NCBI GenBank assembly: GCA_964606665.1
Contig: CAZSHS010000009.1
Location: 1 to 64,000, forward strand
Direction of reading: 5' to 3'
Origin: Aved-18 sp964606665
GTDB lineage: Bacteria; Cyanobacteriota; Vampirovibrionia; Obscuribacterales; Obscuribacteraceae
DNA: 64,000 nt
The notes under the pieces are model-generated. The model had not been told where the DNA came from, did not search any database, and saw only the letters and a program-made list of their open reading frames with translations. Positions 59,046 through 64,000 of the stretch are shown piece after piece. A program made the position numbers and the translations under genes. Within the stretch, counting starts at the first letter, position 1. Each line of letters begins with the position of its first letter.

Positions 59046-61697
59046 CTATTTAGGCGGTTGACGTTCGGGATAAGCACTAATAAAAAGCTGAACCATTTCC
59101 TCAATTAAGGGGAAACGAGGATTAGTTTTAATACTTAAATCTTCAAAAGCACCTTTAACTAATATAGGCAGTTTATTTTGGAATTCTTCAGGTGTGATTC
59201 CCAACTCAGAAATAGCAAGTGGTTGCTTGCACAAACGGCCAATATCGTAAATTTTCTGCTTCAGTGCTTTAATGCCTTTTTTCACTTCAACATCGCTGTC
59301 GGCTTTGCCTTCTTCTGGCTTGTAGAGCCCGAGAAACTCGGCTGCTCTGGCATATTTTTTGTCTGCCACCCATGTGTGATAATTCGAAATTGAAACAAAT
59401 TTGCCAGGCACGTTTTCGTTATAGTCAACAGTCGACAACAAAAATACTGCATTTGCTCGACCGTGCGAAACATCAAAAGTAGCTCCAAGACTGTGGGCCA
59501 GAGCATGATTTACACCGACAGACACGTTTCCAATAGCCATACCGGCAAGACAAGATCCGTGGTGCAGTTTGTGGCGATAAACTATGTCATCTGGATTTTC
59601 CAAAACCATCGGTAAAGCTTCAAAAATAAGGCGCATTGCTTCGAGCGCCAATCCATCAGTGTAGTCGAAGGCGACAGCAGAAACCAATGCTTCAAGCGCG
59701 TGAGTAAGCGCATCAAATGCGGTATCACAAGTAATCGACAAAGGAAGTGACTTTGTCAAGTTTGCATCGACAATTGCAATATCAGGCAAAAGCGTCTGAT
59801 CAACAAATGAAACTTTGCGATGTTTTTCGTTATCTTTCAGCACCGCAAATGGTGTCACTTCAGAACCGGTACCCGACGTAGTAGGAATAGCAATCAACTT
59901 GGTTTTGTTTGATTTAGGAAACTGTGCAAGCCTGTGACGGAAGTCGAGAAATGCCACCGAAAGCTGGTCCACATCGATATCTGGATAGTCATAAAACAAA
60001 CGTATCAATTTGGCTGCGTCCAAAACGGAACCGCCACCCAGCGCCACTATAGTATCGGGTTTGGTGGCTTTAAGAAATTCAACAGCAGTTTTGATTGCTG
60101 CAAAATCCGGCTCTACGCCGATATTATCGTAGACGCTAGTTTTGCAATCTTCTGGCATCTTCTCAAGAACGGCAGAAAGGTGTCCGCGCTTGTCGGCAGA
60201 TTTAGTAGTGAGAATTACAGCCGATTTTGTTTTTTGATGACTCAAGACATCGATGCTGCCCGGGTTTACGTGCAGACTATTAGTAGTTTGAAAAACCACA
60301 TCGTAGACAGTGCGACGTGGGACTTTTTTGTAATTGATTAAATTCTTAATTCCAACGTTGTCGGATGTGATGTTACCACCGCCAGTACCACAACCAAAAC
60401 TCAAGGTTGTATTTAAATTGTTATAAACGCCGCCCAAACCGCCAATTGAGGTTGGACAATTAACGATTATTCTGCCCGCATTTATCGAATCAGCAAAGAG
60501 GGCAATAACGTCTTCGTCGCGAGCAAATACACCAGCAGTGTGTCCGGTGCCACCACCATAATTAACATCGAGCGAGCGATTGATACCTTCGTAAACTGAG
60601 TCTACAAAAACATATCCAAGAACGGGCATGAGTTTTTCAACTGCCAATCGATGGTGCCGCAATTCGCCTTCGAGCGGGCATAAAATAATTTTGCAGTTGA
60701 GCGGTACATCAAGACCAGCTTCCTGAGCAATTTTGTATGCTGGTTGACCGACAAGTTTGTAATTCATTCCACCAGTTTTTGGTTCAATTACAGCATCAGC
60801 AACCTGGTTAACTTCTTCTGGTTTACAAACATAACAACCCAAGCGCTCGAATTCACGCAAAACCTGTTCGCCTACTTCTCTGTCTATGACCAGAGTTTGC
60901 TCACTTGGACATTCAGTGCCATTATCGAAAGTCTTGGAAGTGATAATGTCTTTCACCGATGAATGTATGTCAGCAGATTTATGCAAATAACAAGGTGTGT
61001 TACCTGAACCCACACCAAGAGCTGGTTTTCCCGAGCTGTAAGCAGTGCGAACCATCTGAGTGCCACCCGTGGCGAATATTAAATCGACTTGAGGATGGCT
61101 CATCATGCGCTCAGTTTCTTTTCTGAGCTTGGATGATTTTTCTACCCAAGTAATGAAATGCTTTGGAGCGCCAGCCTTCAAACCAGCTTCGTAGACTATC
61201 TGGGCTGCGTTATTTGAGCAATTTGCTGCCATTAAGTGAGCCGAGAATACAATTGCATTGCGAGTTTTAGCGCAAGCAATGCTTTTGAAAATAACAGTAG
61301 ATGTCGGGTTGGTCACAGGCGACAGAGCCAAAATGACGCCAATGGGCTCAGCGTATTCGACCATATCTTCTTCGGGATACTCTTTGACGATGCCGCAAGT
61401 GCGAGTATTTTTTATCTGGTTGTATTGAAACTCTGATGCCACGAAGTTTTTAAGCACTTTGTCTTCGGTAAGACCCATACGAGTCTCTTCATGCGCCTGA
61501 AGAGCAAGGGCGGGAGCAGCTTCGATTGCGGCAATCGTCATAGCTTTGACGATTTTGTCCACTTGTTCCTGGGTGTACTGCGTGAACACAGCCGCTGCAA
61601 GGCGTGCCTGGCGCAACATTTGCTCGGTTTTTTCTTCGACTTCGCCTGACTTTGCAAGGTTAGTCTTGCTTTCCGAACCCTGAACAGTGGTGGTCAT
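59046..61697 (-). CDS. adhE: Bifunctional acetaldehyde-CoA / alcohol dehydrogenase
   Basis: An 883-residue AdhE, converting acetyl-CoA to acetaldehyde and then ethanol with NADH in fermentation. ATG 61697 is preceded by AAGGA and gives the family length; the longer reading from 61763 lacks a good site. The N-terminal aldehyde dehydrogenase part has the catalytic Cys in FDNGTECPSEQ. The C-terminal iron-dependent alcohol dehydrogenase has GGGSVLDAAKL, TSGTGSEVTPFAVL and the metal-binding region GVNHALAHSLGATFDVSHGRANA. AdhE usually forms long filaments (spirosomes). A STAS gene follows 21 bp later. Its presence points to anaerobic or microaerobic metabolism. Confidence 0.96.
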   Translation of the reverse strand: MTTTVQGSESKTNLAKSGEVEEKTEQMLRQARLAAAVFTQYTQEQVDKIVKAMTIAAIEAAPALALQAHEETRMGLTEDKVLKNFVASEFQYNQIKNTRTCGIVKEYPEEDMVEYAEPIGVILALSPVTNPTSTVIFKSIACAKTRNAIVFSAHLMAANCSNNAAQIVYEAGLKAGAPKHFITWVEKSSKLRKETERMMSHPQVDLIFATGGTQMVRTAYSSGKPALGVGSGNTPCYLHKSADIHSSVKDIITSKTFDNGTECPSEQTLVIDREVGEQVLREFERLGCYVCKPEEVNQVADAVIEPKTGGMNYKLVGQPAYKIAQEAGLDVPLNCKIILCPLEGELRHHRLAVEKLMPVLGYVFVDSVYEGINRSLDVNYGGGTGHTAGVFARDEDVIALFADSINAGRIIVNCPTSIGGLGGVYNNLNTTLSFGCGTGGGNITSDNVGIKNLINYKKVPRRTVYDVVFQTTNSLHVNPGSIDVLSHQKTKSAVILTTKSADKRGHLSAVLEKMPEDCKTSVYDNIGVEPDFAAIKTAVEFLKATKPDTIVALGGGSVLDAAKLIRLFYDYPDIDVDQLSVAFLDFRHRLAQFPKSNKTKLIAIPTTSGTGSEVTPFAVLKDNEKHRKVSFVDQTLLPDIAIVDANLTKSLPLSITCDTAFDALTHALEALVSAVAFDYTDGLALEAMRLIFEALPMVLENPDDIVYRHKLHHGSCLAGMAIGNVSVGVNHALAHSLGATFDVSHGRANAVFLLSTVDYNENVPGKFVSISNYHTWVADKKYARAAEFLGLYKPEEGKADSDVEVKKGIKALKQKIYDIGRLCKQPLAISELGITPEEFQNKLPILVKGAFEDLSIKTNPRFPLIEEMVQLFISAYPERQPPK

Positions 61698-61869
61698 CGC
61701 GTCCTTATGTCCTATCTGCGTTTTATGTGAGTAGTTATAGTCTACGGGGAAACCCAGCCCCAATTATCTCTATTATTTAATTGTTTTACACTTATACGTA
61801 ATTCCCCCCTTCCAACGCGCCCGTTTTGGCCATAGAATTTGGCTATTCAGAGGCAATGTTCTGGTTTTT

Positions 61870-64000
61870 ATGATAAAAGCACCGAAAATTTTGCTGTCGA
61901 TAAGTTGCCTACTAGCGGCTTCGACTCCGTTGTGCCTGGCTTCAGAGCATTCGCCAGCCAAGCAAATTTACGTGCCGGCATCTCAAATACCACGCCGATA
62001 CGACAGCGAAATGTTTAATGGCACAGAGGCTGTTCCAAGTACAAACTCTTCTTCTAGTCTTTTTAGAGCGCCCAGTAATTATGGCAAACCCCAGGCGAAA
62101 ACAACTTCTTCCGCTTCGTCCTTGAATTCGACTCACAAACCTCTTCCAGTTAAAAAGGTTTCAAAACCCCCTATATACAAGAAAAGCACTGATCCCTTTG
62201 TGCAACAAACTGGTTCGCAATTTCAATCCGAACTGGCTATTAAACATGCGGACGCACTAATTGCCCAGGGCAAATTGAAAGACGCCCAGGCGGTTTTAAT
62301 GAAAGTGCAAAGAACTTTTCCACAAGAAGCAAAACTAAAAGACAAAATTGCACAAGTGAGCGTGCTGCGCTCGCACCATTATTTGAAAACAGGTGACCAT
62401 TTACAAGCAGCGTCACAATCGCGCATGGCACTTGCATTCGACACACACAATGAAAAAGCTAAAGACACTTTAGATAAAGCTCTACAAGGAATGAATGTGG
62501 ACCCGTCGAGCTCGCAAGCTCGATTAAAACAAGGTCATACTCTTTTTTCTCAAGGCAAAACTTTAGAAGCAGCAATTGAATATCGAGCCGCGCTTCACAA
62601 TCAAGCGCAATTAGACTCACATTCAGAAGCACTGGTAGGACTTGGAAATATTGCCGCTCACCACAAAGATTTCACTAATGCCAAAGCCAATTATGAAGCG
62701 GCTTTGCACCAGAATCCCAATTCGAGTATGGCACTGCGGCAGCATGGACTTTTTCAATACAAACAAAACGAACTTATAAATGCTAATCGCAATTTGTCCA
62801 AAGCGCTGATCATAAATCCGTCAGATGTAGCTGCCAAAGAAAAATTAATTGAACTGTGGCAACAACAAGTTGCAACAAGACCAGACGATGCTTTAACGCA
62901 CTTGGGCATGGCGCGGGCTTATCAGCTCGCTGGCGATTTAAAATCTGCACAAGCCGAATATAAAACCGTAGTAAAAATAGATCCTAATCATCCTAATCTG
63001 CCACAAGCGCGTGAGAGCTTTAAAATTGCTCTGGTCGAGCAAGAAGCTCGCAAACACTTAGAGTCGGCGCACACGCTTGAAAAGCATAATGCCTTGCGTG
63101 AAGCTTATGCTAAGGCTGGCGAGGCGGCACGCATTACACCAAACAATGTACAGACCAAACTTTATCAAGCTCACTTGGCTGAAAGAATTGGCAATTACAA
63201 AGACGCTAAAGCTTTTTATCTAAGCGCTTTGACTCTGGATCCAAACAACGCAACGGCATCAACTGGTGTGCGCAGATATGCAAATATTTTGGCCACTGGT
63301 GAGCATCCAATTGAGTTAAAAGCCCAAGCTGGCAATATAAACGGTGCAACATCAGATGGTTTTGATAGTTTCAATTCAGGAAGGCGTATCGAAGGACCGC
63401 GCAACTGGTCGTTTGGCGTGCCACCAAATAGACCCCATCAATTTACCGGAAACGAAGAGCCACCTTCTGCAACTTTGCCTGCATTTCCGATGACTATGCA
63501 AGGCAATCCCGCCAGTGGCGCGTCTCCATCACAATATGGCGTGGCACCGGGTTCTATTTATCAAGTACCATCGGGCGATCCGCTAACCAACATGGCAGGA
63601 TTCATGGGTCAACTGCGCAATCATATGGCAAGCGAAAAACAAAAGTGGAAAGACTGGGAAGAGCAAGTCCACAATGGAATGAAACCGCAAACGGCTGATG
63701 CTGCAGCTCCCTCATCGATTTCTGCTCCATCGCAAGCGGCATCTTCAGGTTCGGTTGCGTCACTTCTTGCGATGAGCCCGACAGCAGCCAGTGGTGCCAA
63801 TACTGCATCTACATCACCGACTGGAAGCAAATTAATTACATCTGGCGACGTGGCCGCTTTATTGCAGTCGCTAAAAACAGGCAAAACAGCCGTTGCACCA
63901 AAAATCGCTCAGGTTGCTACTCAAGCCGCACCGACCACTACTGCCACTACTGCAACTAATGCAGCAACAGTTGCTACTAATGCGCTAAGTGCTACTGGTC
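61870..64000 (+). CDS. Secreted TPR-repeat protein (3' end outside window)
   Basis: The frame is open from ATG 61870 to the end of the window (710 codons). It has a signal peptide (KILLSISCLLAASTPLCLAS), a Ser/Pro-rich stretch and then many TPRs: ALIAQGKLKDAQAVLMKV, TLFSQGKTLEAAIEYRAAL, ALVGLGNIAAHHKDFTNAKA and LAERIGNYKDAKAFYLSAL. The later part is low complexity, Ala/Thr/Ser-rich (about 560 onward), e.g. TTTATTATNAATVATNA. The product is exported. It is divergent from adhE with a 172-bp gap. The function is unknown; TPRs suggest protein interaction in the envelope. Confidence 0.88.
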   Translation, partial: MIKAPKILLSISCLLAASTPLCLASEHSPAKQIYVPASQIPRRYDSEMFNGTEAVPSTNSSSSLFRAPSNYGKPQAKTTSSASSLNSTHKPLPVKKVSKPPIYKKSTDPFVQQTGSQFQSELAIKHADALIAQGKLKDAQAVLMKVQRTFPQEAKLKDKIAQVSVLRSHHYLKTGDHLQAASQSRMALAFDTHNEKAKDTLDKALQGMNVDPSSSQARLKQGHTLFSQGKTLEAAIEYRAALHNQAQLDSHSEALVGLGNIAAHHKDFTNAKANYEAALHQNPNSSMALRQHGLFQYKQNELINANRNLSKALIINPSDVAAKEKLIELWQQQVATRPDDALTHLGMARAYQLAGDLKSAQAEYKTVVKIDPNHPNLPQARESFKIALVEQEARKHLESAHTLEKHNALREAYAKAGEAARITPNNVQTKLYQAHLAERIGNYKDAKAFYLSALTLDPNNATASTGVRRYANILATGEHPIELKAQAGNINGATSDGFDSFNSGRRIEGPRNWSFGVPPNRPHQFTGNEEPPSATLPAFPMTMQGNPASGASPSQYGVAPGSIYQVPSGDPLTNMAGFMGQLRNHMASEKQKWKDWEEQVHNGMKPQTADAAAPSSISAPSQAASSGSVASLLAMSPTAASGANTASTSPTGSKLITSGDVAALLQSLKTGKTAVAPKIAQVATQAAPTTTATTATNAATVATNALSATG

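Overview
This window looks like chromosomal sequence from a Gram-negative-type bacterium with moderate GC and dense gene packing. The gene mix fits the non-photosynthetic Cyanobacteriota (Vampirovibrionia/'Melainabacteria', Obscuribacter-like). It has several secreted TPR proteins, an MglA-type GTPase beside a DUF4388 protein, multiple membrane Ser/Thr kinases, a SigB/SigF-like sigma factor, AdhE, KdsC, CoaD and Cmk. This assignment is inferred from gene content and style; no 16S rRNA or phylogenetic marker was compared. I see no rRNA operon, CRISPR array, insertion sequence or clear prophage. One tRNA is present (Pro, anticodon GGG).

Layout. 1-3.9 kb: two TPR proteins (the first cut by the window edge), ribosomal protein bS21 with its own promoter and leader hairpin, and two small unknown proteins. 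4.0-8.5 kb: a secreted VIT/vWA protein, a terminator, a three-armed inverted repeat leader, and a YtcJ-like amidohydrolase. 8.8-14.8 kb: a small secreted protein, then an AAA ATPase and two membrane-anchored Ser/Thr kinases in one tight operon, and a convergent TPR protein. 14.9-19.6 kb: two small membrane proteins, an AmrS-type radical SAM enzyme, a DUF4388/degenerate-GGDEF protein, an MglA-like GTPase and a KdsC-like phosphatase. 19.7-32.4 kb: an FAD oxidoreductase, an 860-residue unknown protein, a CPBP protease with two paralogous envelope proteins, a SWIM/SNF2 helicase, and a sensor-like coiled-coil membrane protein. 32.4-32.8 kb: a gene-free stretch with several inverted repeats ending in a strong terminator, the best non-coding RNA or attenuator candidate here.

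32.8-46.3 kb: a protein of four MshEN-like modules, superoxide dismutase, an HTH/coiled-coil protein, cmk, an M50 protease, an orphan AbiEi-like antitoxin, a Ski2-like helicase, tRNA-Pro, a sigma factor divergent from a PAS/HAMP histidine kinase, a wrecked aminoglycoside-phosphotransferase-like gene, coaD and a coiled-coil protein. 46.3-64 kb: a membrane-anchored class A beta-lactamase-like protein, divergent SpoIIM and RDD genes whose start codons lie 7 bp apart, citrate synthase, an orphan Eco57I-type adenine methylase, a minus-strand operon (914-residue repeat protein, HIT, GNAT, kinase-LRR), an adhE-STAS pair, and a TPR protein that runs off the end.

The window is rich in signalling: four kinases, a GTPase, a sigma factor, a STAS protein and a degenerate GGDEF. 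It also carries many envelope or secreted proteins of unknown function. The least ordinary items are the AAA-kinase-kinase operon with its shared membrane/PH-like architecture, the structured RNA candidate at 32.5-32.7 kb, the four-module MshEN protein, the orphan AbiEi regulator with a perfect inverted repeat, and the helically phased direct repeats upstream of the 914-residue protein.
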